Source: Lepidostoma basale (Eukaryota; Arthropoda; Insecta; Trichoptera; Lepidostomatidae). From it: a DNA stretch of 64,000 nucleotides. This document shows, piece after piece, positions 37,301 to 50,384 of the stretch. The notes beneath the pieces were generated by a model. The model had not been told where the DNA came from. It did no database searches and saw only the letters and a program-made list of their open reading frames with translations. The stretch lies in NCBI GenBank assembly GCA_022606425.2, contig JAHDVF020000992.1, positions 1,674,001 through 1,738,000 on the forward strand. Direction: 5' to 3'. A program made the position numbers and the translations under genes. Within the stretch, counting starts at the first letter, position 1. Each line of letters starts with the position of its first letter.

Positions 37301-40161
37301 TCGCGATTGAACCTCAAATAAAAGAACATGTCTACTCGGAGGCAGCACTGAGAGACAGAATGAATACTTTTGGAATTAAGAAACGCAGAATAGTCGTTAA
37401 GTCAACTCAAATTCACAATCCATTAAAAAACTTCATTTCGTTGTATTACAAATATATGTCGGTTGCTTATTTCTGACAACTCAAAATATTGTATACAATT
37501 AAGTATACCAGTTGCGTTAGATGTGTATTTTCTTAATTTTGCCCTGCAATGTTTTCTGCGTGATATTCCATCAACATTGATCTGACTACGAAATATGTTT
37601 AAGGCGATGAACGCACCTCATTAAAATATACATCTTCATTTAGTAATTCTGAATAACCGCAGAGTCGTCATTTGATCTTAATTTCATAATTGACATATTT
37701 CGAAGGAATGGAATATTCCGTTTTCGACCTCTGGAGTAGTCTTGAACATTGTGCTTACATTTGAAACAAAGAAGATGCCGTTAAGCAATTTGTCCACGCG
37801 TCTGTGGAGCAAATAGTGACACAAATATCGTTACATTATGTTCCCCCGACAATATTGCCTCCGACGGGTGACGATTGGGGTAGTAATTGAATCCACAACC
37901 CCTTTAAATAGATTATCTCGAAGTGATCTCGTTCCTACACGGAGGAACATCTCCGCTCAGATAGTCATTAGAGACTCTCTCTTGTTGTGCTCTAGGTGGA
38001 GGAAATCAATCCGAGGAAAAGCAATTTAGTTTGCTTCTTGTTAAGGATATTACAAAATAATGAAACCATTCTTTTAATTTTGTTTCTCATTCTTTCGTAT
38101 TATTGAATCGAGCAGGAAAACTCTGGTACAACAGTTTTATCTCATTTAAACATTGTAGCTTAAGCTATAAATAATCTTTCTATATCCGATTAGGATAACA
38201 AAATTACATATAAATATTTGAATTTTGAAAGTGATTGTATTTGAATCTTTCACTACTTTATCGTCCCCCACTGTTTGAGTTGGGGAATAAATATTTATTG
38301 TTTTTCGAACAATCAAATTCCAGAAAACAGACGTCCTCCATATTAATGAGGTGGTATGGTTGTTACAAGAAAAATTCTAAATAATACAATATTATATGAA
38401 GGTCCTAAGATCAATAAAGTTGGATATCAACCTAATTATGTTTATTAGTCTTAGCAAGAATACAGTCTTTGCTGATATTGAATTGCACGATGGCATTTGG
38501 CCTCACTCTATCCACGGCAACAGTTAGTGGTCGTATTGGACCGTGAAAATCCTCACCGTAAGAAAGGATTATCGAGTGATAGGCATTATTTTCCTCTCGG
38601 AAACTGCTCGTCGGCTCCTTCCGAATCTGTATTCTCTACAAAGGGAGCGAGTAGCTAATTCGGGCCCTGTATTGTGATCATAAGATTGAGAAAATTGAAG
38701 GGACAATCTCCGGGGAAATTCAGAGTTCCGAGTTTCCCAAGAGCTATTTTTGCAATATAAAAGACAGTTTTTTTTAGAAAAATCCTATACAACATATTAT
38801 TTTTCAAGATATTTCTTACAGCCGATTTTGTTTCGAAATTAATAGAATTTGTAATCAAATTGTATTCACAATTCTTCAAATACTCTCCGTTTTATAAAAA
38901 GCACACATCAAAAGATCTGTGTTCCGATAAGTTGAACAATATTTAAAATAGTTTTCCTGGAATTATTCAACTACAAAAATCTTTTACACTAAGAGTAATC
39001 AACTCGCTCATTAATATAAGAAAAAATTGTATAATCAAAAAATATTTATACAATTATGTCACTTCATGTTTTATTTCACTAGTTATTTGAACATTTTAAG
39101 AACAAGAGGACTATATAATATAGGGGTAATTTTATCATTATTTTATATTCATTATTGAAATATAATAATAATCTAAGACAAAAATGCAAATAGGATACAC
39201 TATTTGGTTTTAAACAAGCGCTTTATAAAGTCCTTCATTCTGTATATACCGTTTCATATATTATAATACTATAAACATAATGTTTGTTGCATTGTAAACG
39301 GCCTTTCCCCATTTTTTCCAACCGGGCGGCGCGGCGCGGCTCCGAGGGCGAGGATCTCCCGCCCGTAGCGCTGAGCGCTGTAACCATGAGTTAAGACAGA
39401 ATGATATATGGAGAGATTTCAAGCGACAAATTATATTCCATCCGGCGTCTATCTTTGATGCTTTCATGAGGGGCTTTGTAAAGTGAAAAAAAAAACGGAT
39501 TAAAAAAATATTAAACATATTTTATGTGGAGAACTGTTAATGTCGTCCTCTAAAGAATCCCTACAACAGTATACATTATATATTCTGTCAAATTACATTT
39601 ATTATTTTTGAAAATAACTATAATTTTCTTTTTCTTTTGTAGAAATAAAGTTAATACACGAATAAAAAAATTGAAAAATTTTCAGGCAAATTTTATTTGA
39701 AACAAAACTTTCAAAGAAAGAAAAATTACCTTTTCAAATTCGTTGAATTTAAAAATTGAAATCACACAAAAATTGGAGTGAAATCTACACTTGCGAGCAT
39801 CCAAAATTAAAATGATTAAATTATGTATATTCGCGGAGCTGAATTCCGAAGCAGCTCGGAGTTATTACTCTTCGACATAAATATCTTCTTTCTCTTCTGC
39901 TTATTTCTAATTTATCTGTCGAACTACATAGAAATCAATTTGTTATATTTTTAAATAAGTAACTGGAAAAATTTAATTATTTTCTTACATAAAAATTATG
40001 CGTTATTCACCAATACTGGTTTAAATTTGCTATATTTACGACTGTGTCCTGTTATTTCTCAGAGCCTGTTCCTGGGATGTAGATGTCCAACTGTCTCGCC
40101 TCTCTTCCTGGAGGTCGATTTCCTGACGATACATTAAAAATAAAGTTTTTTTAAATATATA
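34353..40161. other. Intergenic DNA with G+C-rich islands near 36.4 and 37.0 kb
   Basis: No gene supported. Two G+C-rich patches hold short open frames in good start context (ATG at 36428, 24 codons; ATGG at 36971, 32 codons). Neither has a convincing splice donor or domain. A third unclassified G+C-rich patch at 35263-35400 might be a decayed SINE. The 118-codon frame 37120-37476 has no recognisable domain. Confidence 0.35.
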
Positions 40162-40411
40162 TTATTTAAAAAAAAAAAATTATTTTGTTATTTTATTTTA
40201 TATCATTGTATTAAAATTTTTTTTTTATATTTATTTTGTGGGTGTCGGACGATGATGCCTATTGGTGGCGATGAGGTTCGCAACCCATCACACCGCGTCT
40301 CCCGCGGAGCGAAAAGAGAAGGATGGAGTGCCGCATCATTAGAAGTGTGACAATCCATTCTTTCTGCCTACCCTTTCGGGGAGACGGCGTGATGGTTAGT
40401 TAGTTAGTTAG
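40162..40411 (+). mobile_element. Non-autonomous element D, complete copy with 12-bp target-site duplication
   Basis: A 250-bp insertion flanked by TTTAAATATATA (40150-40161 and 40412-40423). It begins A+T-rich, has a G+C-rich body (GTGGGTGTCGGACGATGATG, then GATGAGGTTCGCAACCCATC) and ends CCATTCTTTCTGCCTACCC, a hairpin GGGGAGACGGCGTGATGG and a TTAG repeat tail. The last 50 to 60 bases match the 3' end of LINE family A. No open frame encodes reverse transcriptase, so mobility would depend on a LINE. I see no clear Pol III A and B boxes. Confidence 0.8.
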
Positions 40412-41205
40412 TTTAAATATATAATGTGCTGTGTTTGAAGAGGTCCAAGTACGAGTTGCTATATCGGCAGGCGTACGTTGGGTACACGCGAATACTTTAA
40501 AACTGATTGGGGAAGCAAAACTGGGAATAAAGGTTAATTAACACATTGTTTTCTAACCAGAAAGATATTTCGCTTTGTTCTGTGTACCAAAAAATAACAT
40601 CGAAAATTATTGAAAAATAAACTTGATTCATAAATTATCATTATTCGATGTTCGGATTTTTTCATAATTGTACTTAAATGTTAAATTTCATAAACCATGT
40701 TTTTGAATGAGTTTTTACAACTCACCGAATACAATGCCATTTATTTTATTTTATTTTAAAAAATTAAGATTCGACTAAATTGTGTTCTCATGTGTTAAGA
40801 TGATTGCCTGAATGTAGGCGTAAGAGCTAACTTTTTAAATTTCAGGAGTTGGTAGTACTAACTACACAGTTGTATTTCGGTAAGAATTATTTGGTGATTG
40901 AGGAGAAAAAACCAACAATTAAGATATGGCACATTAAGGATGTTTATTCTATAATAAATCAAGTACACTCAAGCACAAAACTAAACTTGTCACCCGACGA
41001 AGTTCAGATAATTCTTTGAATTGGAAAACTCCGCTGGTTTTGCATTTCAAGTAACATTTCCTGTAAATTTTCTCTTGGAGAAATGTGTAAAAAACTTTAT
41101 ACTCGTTTCGTATTGCATATAAATTACATTTGGGTTAAAACAAAGTTATGGATTTTTACACCGAATTCTATAACAAAATAATTTAAAAATTTAAGAAATT
41201 CTTCC
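40412..41205. other. Intergenic DNA, nothing recognised
   Basis: A+T-rich; contains the right target-site duplication of element D (40412-40423) and the left one of the next LINE stub (41195-41205). Confidence 0.5.
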
Positions 41206-41363
41206 GAGAAAAAGATGGACGGACTGCGTGGTAGAAGGCGGAGAGAAAAGGAAAAGAGCTGAAGAATTGAGAGAAATGGACAGGGACAGAAGCCAGTGGA
41301 GGACTGCTGTGGAGGAGGCCAAGTCCCACACCGGGATGTAGCGCCGAGAAGTAGTAGTAGCAC
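41206..41363 (+). mobile_element. LINE C-terminal stub (family E) with (GTA)n tail
   Basis: The plus-strand frame ends REMDRDRSQWRTAVEEAKSH followed by TGM and a stop at 41339-41341. The pattern MDR-W, then VEEAK-H-G and stop, is characteristic of the last residues of jockey/I-like and related insect LINE ORF2. A (GTA)n tail follows. GAAATTCTTCC (41195-41205) and GAAATTCCTTCC (41364-41375) flank the insertion and look like a target-site duplication with one indel. Only 158 bp remain. Confidence 0.8.
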
Positions 41364-41404
41364 GAAATTCCTTCCAAGACACTAGCTAAACATTGAAAGT
41401 AATA

Positions 41405-41824
41405 TACATAAGAAAAACGATATACCTCGCAATGTACAAGCTCTGCTGGATGGTCTTTAAGGCGTTACATGGAATGGCACCAGCTTATATATCTGAACTC
41501 TGCATCAACGAAAACCTGAATGCTAGACAGTCTACATTGCGATCAGCTAAGTCTTCTGCGATCGGTAGATTGACTGTGCTAAAACGCTCTCCAAGCACAA
41601 ACTTTGGCGACCGAGCCTTCGCGGTAGCCGGCCCTTCAGCCTGGAACAGTCTTCCAGCAGACCTTAAGTGCATTGAGAATCTATCAGAGTTTAGATCGAG
41701 ACTCAAAACGCACCTTTTCAAATTATCATTTCCTGACAGGAAGGGCTGATCGATTTCGTCAGGTGCAGCCCTCATACTAAATATGTTTATATATATTTTT
41801 TATCATTATTATTATTATTATTAT
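41405..41824 (+). mobile_element. LINE reverse transcriptase C-terminal fragment (family F, CR1/L2-like)
   Basis: The plus-strand frame reads YKLCWMVFKALHGMAPAYIS, LRSAKS, GDRAFAVAGPSAWNSLPADL, and FRSRLKTHLFKL, then stops at 41749. 'FKALHG-AP-Y', 'GDRAF-V-GP-WNSLP' and 'F-S-LKTHLF' are, in that order, the hallmarks of the C-terminal end of CR1/L2/Rex-type non-LTR retrotransposon ORF2. The 3' untranslated part is short and ends in (ATT)n at about 41824. The frame is open over about 110 codons, so the insertion is fairly young, though 5'-truncated. The 96-codon frame on the minus strand is its antisense. Confidence 0.9.
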
Positions 41825-44800
41825 CTAGTTGATAAAACGGAGCATCTTCTACAGCGCCCTTGAGATTATCCAATTTATTATTATTATTATTATAATGTAT
41901 AAAGTAACCAGTATGTGTTCTCTACTCAAGTTTCGATTGGTCAATTGATTGCACATTTTTACACTCTGCCGTCAAATAAATCTCTCGTTGCTGTTGGAAT
42001 GACCAATATATAACCCCCGCCCGGTTTATAAATGAAGGCAATAAGGCCGAGAACAGAGCGCTCTTGGGGAGGCCGCGCTCGGATCAATCCATTTAAATGC
42101 CATCATCCCCAAAGACGGCGCGGAGTTATCTCGACTACAGTTCATAGGCTGTCTACCAAATAAAATAATTAATTTCCTACCAGGCAAGCACACCGTCGAA
42201 TTTTCAAAAGAATATCGCAGAATTGTTTAAAGATTTTTTCCCACGTTCATTATATAAGAGTTTATTATTAATCTGAAAGAAAAGTGAGAAGCAAGAAGTA
42301 TCTTTGCAGAGACGGCGATGAATGCCAAGTGACGGAGTATTGTCTACGGTGTTCTTCAAGGTAATCTATAAGTTATTACAGAAACTTTCATACAAAGTTG
42401 GTTATCAACAACATTGTTTAAGTGTTTAATCAACAAACATTAATATTTTTCTATAGCGCATGGAGGACTGATTTAAATACGCTTCGTGAAATAGTCTTTA
42501 TGATGACTATTATGGTTTGCTGGCGAAAATTTACACTTATTCGATTGAAATTGTAGTTAATAATGAGCAGATAAAATTTATTCATCCAAAGGAGAAGAAA
42601 TGTGAAGTTATCCTTTTGAACAGGCCCTCAGAAAATTACAACATTAAAGGCCATCCCAAGAACCAGCAAAAATGTGAGACTTGCTGCAAACCAATCCCTA
42701 TGATTGAAAAATAAAAATATTAAACTAAAATGATTGTAGAATACTTTGAGATGCAGACAGTGGTTTTGTAGATTGGACTTTCTACAGCACTGCGGCTAAT
42801 AACAATACACTATATCAGTGTAGAAGGATATTTGGGATCGAATGATACCTAACTTCAATCAATAAAGCCGGGATAATAAATATAAATAACGATCAAATTA
42901 ATTCCGACGTTAAAGAACAGGAGGTCGCATTTGTCAGGAGCTCCCCACACTTCTGAGATATAAAAACTTTTCAAATTTGTCTTTCAAAACTATACGGAGC
43001 AATCTATGGTTCGGAGTTCGGAAGTCTTGCCGCAACTAGGCGGGCACTTCAACATTGAAGGCTTAATGGAAGGAATTAATCAAACATAAAATTTTCATTC
43101 GAAAGTTATGGGAACAGCTTGATAGCGATGAAGCCTTATTTTTTACTTTTACAACACACACATTTAAATTATCGTGATCGGGAAACTTATTATTTAATAT
43201 TCTATAATAGTGACTGTGCATAAACTAAATGACATACTCGTAGCAGAAATATAAGTGTATATCAATATAAAAGCTTATTTTATTATTATTATAGTTTACA
43301 AATCATCAAATGATATAACTATTCATGAATAAAAGGTTATGGTTTAAAGTTTATTATTATTAATGATACCAAAATAACGATATAGAGCTCAATAGTAAAT
43401 GCCTTATCATGTTATTTAATGAAAAAAATCTGTTAACTACGAGTATACGACAATTGTATCAATGAAACGCTTATATAAATTGTAACACAGGTAAATGATT
43501 TGGGTGTATACTTTGATCAAAAAAATGTGTTTACATATTTGTGAATTATTTTGAATTTTGGCCTACTGTGCTATATAAATGTGTTAGTATTATTACAGGT
43601 ACATTTTGGGCGTAATTAAATATATAAATAAGTAGTGGTAAACTTTCTAGTGCGTGGAGTTTTATTTCGAGTTTCGTTGAAATGTTTATAAACACCATTC
43701 ATTTGTTTCACCTTTAGTAATTTAGGTTAATCGTTGCACGAACAAAGATGTAATACAACAAATATCTTTATAAAATCATACGGTTTTTTAAATAACGGTT
43801 ATAATCAGAGAGTGAGGTGTTTCGTAGCGTAGAGTAGCAGGTTCAATATGGCATAAATCGAACGAGTATCCCTTTAGATACTACAATAAATGAAGAAAAT
43901 TTATTGATATGTCAATTTAAACTTAATTTCAATATAATCAAACCACTCAATATTATCACAATAGTTCGAATTAGAAGTAAAATTACTGCCCTGATGAAGC
44001 TTAGGTCCAAGCGAAACAATTGGCATCAAGTATATACGAGTAATAACCATACCGTGGTTAAATACAAACTTTATTTATTTATTTTTAATTTTAAAATGTC
44101 TAACCTTCTAACCTGACAGCATCCTTAATCCTTATTCAATGAAAAAACCACGGTAGCATTTTGACGAATATTTTAAATTGAATAAGGATGTTGTTCCCCC
44201 AAAACGTATTAGGGAAAAATAATTTAATAATGAGTTGTGTTAAAACATAATGATTGTTGGGATTTTCTTCTTCTCCCGATACTTCGTTTTCCATTAATTT
44301 TACCCTGGATAATCAGTTTCAGGACTTTCGTATTTATCGTTTCTTCATTTGATAATATACAGAACAACTAATGGCGGCCTTGCCTCGGCTCGGCTAACCA
44401 TCAGGAACAATAAGACGTGCAGTAGAACTTTAATTATCGGAACTCCGACTATCCGAATCATTTTCAGAATTTCAGAAAAAAAAATTAAGACGGAAACCTG
44501 CTGCGTTTCGCAAAATAATGATTTTGTCGATTATGACAGTCAAACAGCTTACTTTGACCGAGATGTTTAGCAAGCCATGACTTTCATTTACAGTACGGTA
44601 CGTACATACTGTATAGCACTTTGCTTTATAGCATGCTTGACATGTTAAAGTGTTGCCTTTTCATTTAATTAATTAAAAACTCATTTTCTTTAAAAAATAG
44701 TTTTTTCTTCCATTTTCAACATACGTACAGTGATTTATTAAAATAAACCCTTTTTTCGGAAAAAAATCCAATTAGCCGAATTTTTGATTATTCGAATGGG

Positions 44801-47800
44801 TTCCGGTCTCAATTGATTCGGAAAATTAAAGTTCTATTTTTTTTCTTCCAAAACAGGTTCTCAATAGAGCCCCGAATTAGTTTGAAAAATGTGTTCCTGT
44901 AAACCAAACCAGGTAGACGGTTCCTTTGAGATGGGATATGATGACTCCATAACAGAATCACCGTGGCTCTCTGGAGCCTGAAGATGTTCTGTCTAGCTGG
45001 GTGGAGTGACAGGTTACAGTATGAGGGACCACACGACCGCCGCCAAACCTATAATGCGACACAATGCCACAATACACCCACGATTAAACCGTAACCGACA
45101 AAGATTTTTAGTCTGCACGTTTAATAATTGTATATTATTGTGGTTCTAGTCTAGCATAAGGCTATAAGCAGCTTCTTCGCAATTATTTATTCGATATATT
45201 AAGGTTTTCAACTGAAGATATGTATCATCTCTGGTGAAACCTTTATCAAATCACTTCTAATATCGGGTCAATAAAAGCGCTCTCTATGATGTTCTTGGTG
45301 TTCAGCTAGCGGCGAGCAGGAGCATGGTAACATCCGATGTGCGGTATAAGCCCCGCCAATACAGGAGCAAGCACGGTATACCGAGTCTGTAGATGACAAG
45401 AGGGAATAATTAATAATTAATCGCTTAGGAAATCCTGAAGTCGCGGTACCTGCCCGAGACTCACTTCCTTCAATTAGGTACTCTTTTCTAATCACTAAGT
45501 CGCACACACGTAATACCAATTTCTTCAATGCACGAGAAATGTTAAACAATTCAGTTAGGTAATATAATTAACATATTTTATTATTATACGAGTATTGTAG
45601 TTTTTCGTATCTAATAATTGAAGTAAATATTGCGCTTGATTTTCCCTCGCCTGGCGTTAGATATCGCTATTCGTTCAGAGTAAGCATTGTGTGTCAAGGA
45701 TATCGTCGCTTTATTGTTAAGTATGCAGTCGTGTCGTTAAACCTAAAAATAAATTAATAACCACAAAGTAAAATGTGTGCGGAAAAGGAATTCGTTTCCA
45801 TAAAGATATAAATAAAAATAAAACAGGGAAGAAATCAGCGTAGTCCCGCTCGCTGTAAAAGTTTAATTTGCACTTAGGGCGGTATTTTTTCCATTTCCCC
45901 TTTTATTCCTGCTGTAAACATTTTACAATCATCCCTCTTCACAATTCTACACGCGAGCTTTCTTTCTCTACTATTTTCTCGTATCGGGGGAATTGTTAAA
46001 CGTGTATAGAGAAAAAAAACGTTAAATTATGTTTACTTAGGGTATTACAAGGTGACCCGGGCAAGTTTGAGATTCATTTCATACCGACGATTGTTTGTTG
46101 GTAACTGATTAATTTAATTAAAGCAAAAAAAAAAGAGTTATGGGGGAAGGGTATACGTCAACATTATGTTTACTCAATTCATATTTCAGATGTGGCAGTA
46201 ACTCATTAAAACTCTAATATGGTAATATTAGTCCAGGAATAAACGATGGCCAGTAAGCTATCTAGCGCTTTCACAAATGTAACTTGGTTCTTACAATTTA
46301 TTGCGTTCTCTAATATATGTGCAAGCGGATTATATTGGGAATTGGATCTTCACGCGCGTTATATTGAGGAGTCTCGCCACTATATTTTAGTACCAATAGC
46401 AGTACAATATAGATTACGCATTAATTTTACAAGAGTAAACAAAGCAATTAATAGGACTCTGCCGATAATAAGTTTCTCTCCCCCTTGCGCCAGCTTCAGT
46501 AATGTAGACTTATATTTATTTTCTTAAGAAAATTTCATCTTTTACGAGTTTCATAAAAACGTTAATTATTGTTACTGGACTAAAAGCTGAAACCATTTTC
46601 GTGTTTCTCGTGAAGCGCGATAAGAACTAAGAACTCATTACGTTTATATCTGTCTATACTTTACCTACAAGTACATATAAAATTAGTATCAATTATCTTT
46701 AGTTGTATGCAAGCCTGAATACTGGTAATTTTAAATCATCGCGTAACCCTCGCTTCTCCGGTAGATTATGTTATCTTCAAATTATAAAAACGCGAAGATA
46801 CGATTACAATGAAATGAGATTTTTAGGCATATTCGTGGAAAGGCTGGTTTAATACATCACTGTTATATGTTTCTGATAATAATTAGTAGCAAAAATTCGA
46901 GTAACCTTGTTATAATTTGATCCATGTATGTTAAGTTGACATATAACATATACATGTACCGTACGTTGTAGAAACCTGTAAGTATTTTTTTTATTATCAT
47001 CCACCTACTCTTGCGAACGTTCTTCCAACCTTTGAAACGTGTTGAGGAAGTCTTGTAGGTATAATAAAATATCAAAATTGCGTTATTTATTTTCCTCCAT
47101 CTGTTTATTATCCAAAATTTATCCTTTATCTTTCCAACAACGCAAATATTACGAAATGATCATAAATCCTCTTCTGCTACCTCCGCGAGCGCTTGCTAGT
47201 GGTAGTGTGCGTATACAATACAGAGCACTTACATAGGTATGTACTCGTAATTTGTTTCGATCCATTTGTAAATATTATAAGCAGGTACCCTTATTTTATA
47301 CTCTACATTTCAACAATGTTTCACCCGTAATATTAACGAGTATTTCCACATTCCATATTCCTTAAATATAAATTACAAAATATATGATCATACTTTTACT
47401 CGAATGACAAAATTGCATATACATTTGAATATTACTATGTCTCTCTCGAAACATGAGTATTCTTGTCGTCTAGGACGGATTAAATAAATAAAAATTAACT
47501 AGAGTTGTATAAGTGTAAATATTTTGACTGAACTCTATTAATAATAGTCTATAGATTTAGACATCGGGGGAATTATGAGACAATTGGATGATTAATTTAA
47601 GATATATGTTTATTAGACATTGAAATAAAATATTCTAATAATATTAAACGTTAAAATAATATACATGTATTATATAATAATTGTATTATATATTATTGGG
47701 TGACTTGGTCGGATGTAGCACAAAAGTACCGGCGGCATCAACGCACCTGAAAATTGTTTTAAATTTGTTCCAACCTCAGTTTATTTCTAAGAACATTATG

Positions 47801-47984
47801 TTGATATGCACTTGGTTCGCTCCCTGCTCCGGTGGAGGGAGAGCCTCCCCCGCACGTAGAGTATATCCGGAGCAGCTGAAAGCATGTGTCATGATATTTT
47901 TTCAGTTGGTCTTTAACTTCTCCATAAAAAAAATATTATTATATTTTATTATAATTTTGTTGAATCACTTCTTACATCATTACA
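41825..47984. other. Intergenic DNA, no gene seen
   Basis: About 6 kb without a supported gene. Frames 42517-42714, 43904-44116, 44349-44570, 45268-45549 and 46246-46527 have no recognisable domain. It holds four TACTCGTA/TACGAGTA octamers between 43235 and 45594 and one more at 47242, plus the hammerhead-like motif at 43991-44022. Confidence 0.4.
43991..44022 (+). repeat. Hammerhead-like motif with intact CTGATGA box
   Basis: CTGATGA (43991-43997), one extra A, stem GCTT/AAGC around a 6-base loop, then GAAAC (44013-44017) and CAATTG. The box and the GAAA match the hammerhead ribozyme core apart from the extra base. The GTC cleavage triplet is not present at the expected place. Confidence 0.4.
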
Positions 47985-48096
47985 GGGTATAGCTATCATA
48001 TTGACTCTCGTAGAATGTGGTGACAAACACACTGCCATCGCCGGGAATCGAATCCGGTACCTTCGGTGTGGCAATCAAAGCACTTACCACGAAGGT
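47985..48096 (-). mobile_element. tRNA-derived SINE, copy 3
   Basis: Same family as 10294-10475, inverted. The B box reads GGAATCGAATC in reverse (48044-48054) and the head CTTCGTGGTAAGTGC is shared, with a short deletion in the A box. The 3' end ATATGATAGCTATACCC is the same as in copy 1. The deletion suggests that this copy is no longer transcribed. Confidence 0.7.
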
Positions 48097-48826
48097 CGTC
48101 TTATACTCGTATAAGTGTTTTGACTAAATTAAAAAGAATACACTACAGGACCGATGTAAAATATTCGCTCCGTAAGTGTGCTTGTACTTTAGGCCTCCCC
48201 TTCGGAATAACGTTACACGTTTTAATTAATTGAGTAAATACATTTCAATTTCCCTGCCACTGATATTCTGCAAAATTTACGGTGTTAGGCAAGGGCCAGG
48301 GCTAGGGCCAGTGACCAGAGTGAGCGTGCGGCCAGAGCAGTCCCTGTTTGTCTGCCCATCAAGTCAGCAAACAAACAAACAGAAGAGTAAGCGAAGATAA
48401 GCTCGGGACTTTCTTGTATGAATTTACGGCGAAAGTTTCTATAAACAGTGAAACACTGCTGAACAATGGAAACAGACAGATCCTATTTCATTTTGGTTTT
48501 AAAACTACAGCTTCAGTCGGTTATTAATCACAATTACACGTCCGCGGTACAGATCTGAAGACTTTCTCTCTCTTTCTCGCTAGCTTCCTACACCCTCTAC
48601 AGTACACTGTACAGCCAGGAACGGAGCTAAATATGTAAGTATCTCTTACAATCAGTCTAACCTATGTTACGTAAGGTGGAAGTACAAGTAAAAAAATAAG
48701 GCAATCGTTTTCCTGACATGGTACCTACCGCACAGAATATGTTATAACATACATTAATAATCCTCACAATGAGAATACTCGCATTTGAGAAATACATTTG
48801 CTGCGTTTTACAACAAAATCTTTAGT
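48097..48826. other. Intergenic DNA, nothing recognised
   Basis: No gene or classified repeat. Contains one octamer TACTCGTA (48104-48111) and the left target-site duplication (48815-48826) of the next insertion. Confidence 0.4.
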
Positions 48827-48925
48827 AAACTGACTAACTAACCATCACGCCGTTTCTTCGAAGGGATAGGCAGGAAGAATGGACCACCATATTGTTCTAT
48901 TCTGACGAACTTACTTCTCACCTTT
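48827..48925 (-). mobile_element. LINE family A, 99-bp truncated copy with 12-bp target-site duplication
   Basis: On the minus strand it is the last part of family A, with GGCGTGATGGTTAGTTAG at the 3' end. AAAATCTTTAGT flanks both sides (48815-48826, 48926-48937). This fixes the ends of a very short, 5'-truncated insertion. Confidence 0.85.
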
Positions 48926-48937
48926 AAAATCTTTAGT

Positions 48938-50371
48938 TGCTTTAGAATATTGTAAGAAACAAACAACGAACTCTATAGGTTCATTTTCATCGTGAATTTC
49001 GTTGTCATAAAACTTTGTTTAATATATAATACAACGTTTGACATGAGATTAACCAAGAACTACGGCGCTTAACACAATAACCCGACATTCTATACGATAT
49101 GCTTTGCGTTGTAATTAAAATAATACTTCCAAACATAGTTATCATAAAATATAGTGCAACAATGGAATCGTTGTCACTAGAAATCACAGTCCGCGTATAT
49201 TAGTGCATTCTATTGTCAAAGGTCTTGAAGACATTTGCTAATACCGCAAATTATCTGCGCCGCATCAGATGTGAAGGAAGGGCGCGTGGTTCGGGGCGAC
49301 TTCCTTTGAAAGGAGTTCAGGTTGTAAAAAGCGTTACTAAGAAATATTTCTAATCTCAATTATCGTAAAGTTCTTCTGTAGATTTGTTCGTTTTGTTAAG
49401 TTAGCGCGGACTAGAAAAGTCATTTGAGAAAGTAATTTCCTTTGTGGATTCAAAACTGATTATTTCATAATTTTTAAATGGTTATTAACTGCAGTCAACT
49501 TTTGTTAATTTAAAATTTTGGCATTAATTAGAATTTTTATTATATACCTATTGTGAACAGAAATAATAGTTAAATAAATAATAATTAAATTAAAACTATG
49601 TTTTTTAACCACCTCTTCATACAGATCAGGGGTGGGAAACATGATTCTATACAAAAATAAATATGTAAAATTTACTGAATTTTAATAATAGTTTATTATT
49701 ATAAAGAAGGAACCGAAAGTACACAAGGATTTAACGCAAATCCCTCGAATCAAGTTGCATGACTTTAGTCCTTCAGGCCATCACTGGTTTATCACCGCAC
49801 TTGTATTGAGGAGGTGAGTGAAGGTGCATGGAATCAATCGTCTTGTTTGGTGCAGAAAAATACAACCGCGTAGGTTCTCGTTTCCTTGAACGTGATTTGG
49901 CCTGAGATATAATTATAATATTTAATTGTGTTATAATTGAAAAGGGTATATACATATTAGATCCTTTTACGATTCGCTTTAAAAAATAAGAGTCTTACAA
50001 AATATAATCAATTTCTATTTAACTATTAAAAAATAAGTATTTATTGAATGCGAATCTGAATTCGATGTTACAGTGAAAAGATCCCAGCTCGTGCTAATCA
50101 CAATTATTTCATTTCCCCCCAATGGAATACGTTGCAAGACAAGCATATAGAATTGAGTAGGACAAGAACTTCAATGATTGCACATTATTGTTTTGAGAAG
50201 TATTCTATTTTATTTAATATTACATTTCCGCAAGAAAAACACTTTATAAGAAAAAAGACGTTTCTGTCTAACGCAACATTTCTTAAGTAGGTGCTTCTCA
50301 AATGTACATCCAAACGATTATGGCATATACGATAATTATTGAAAGGATTACAATCTATTTCATGATTTACT
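48938..50371. other. Intergenic DNA, no gene seen
   Basis: A+T-rich. The minus-strand frames 49005-49187 and 49773-49955 have no domain. Confidence 0.4.
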
Positions 50372-50384
50372 TACGATTCTTTAA

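Noticed and set aside
37120..37476. 118-codon plus-strand frame
   Set aside because: No recognisable domain, and an overlapping frame exists on the other strand. Composition, not coding, probably explains it.
41485..41775. 96-codon minus-strand frame
   Set aside because: It is the antisense of the CR1/L2-like LINE fragment on the plus strand.
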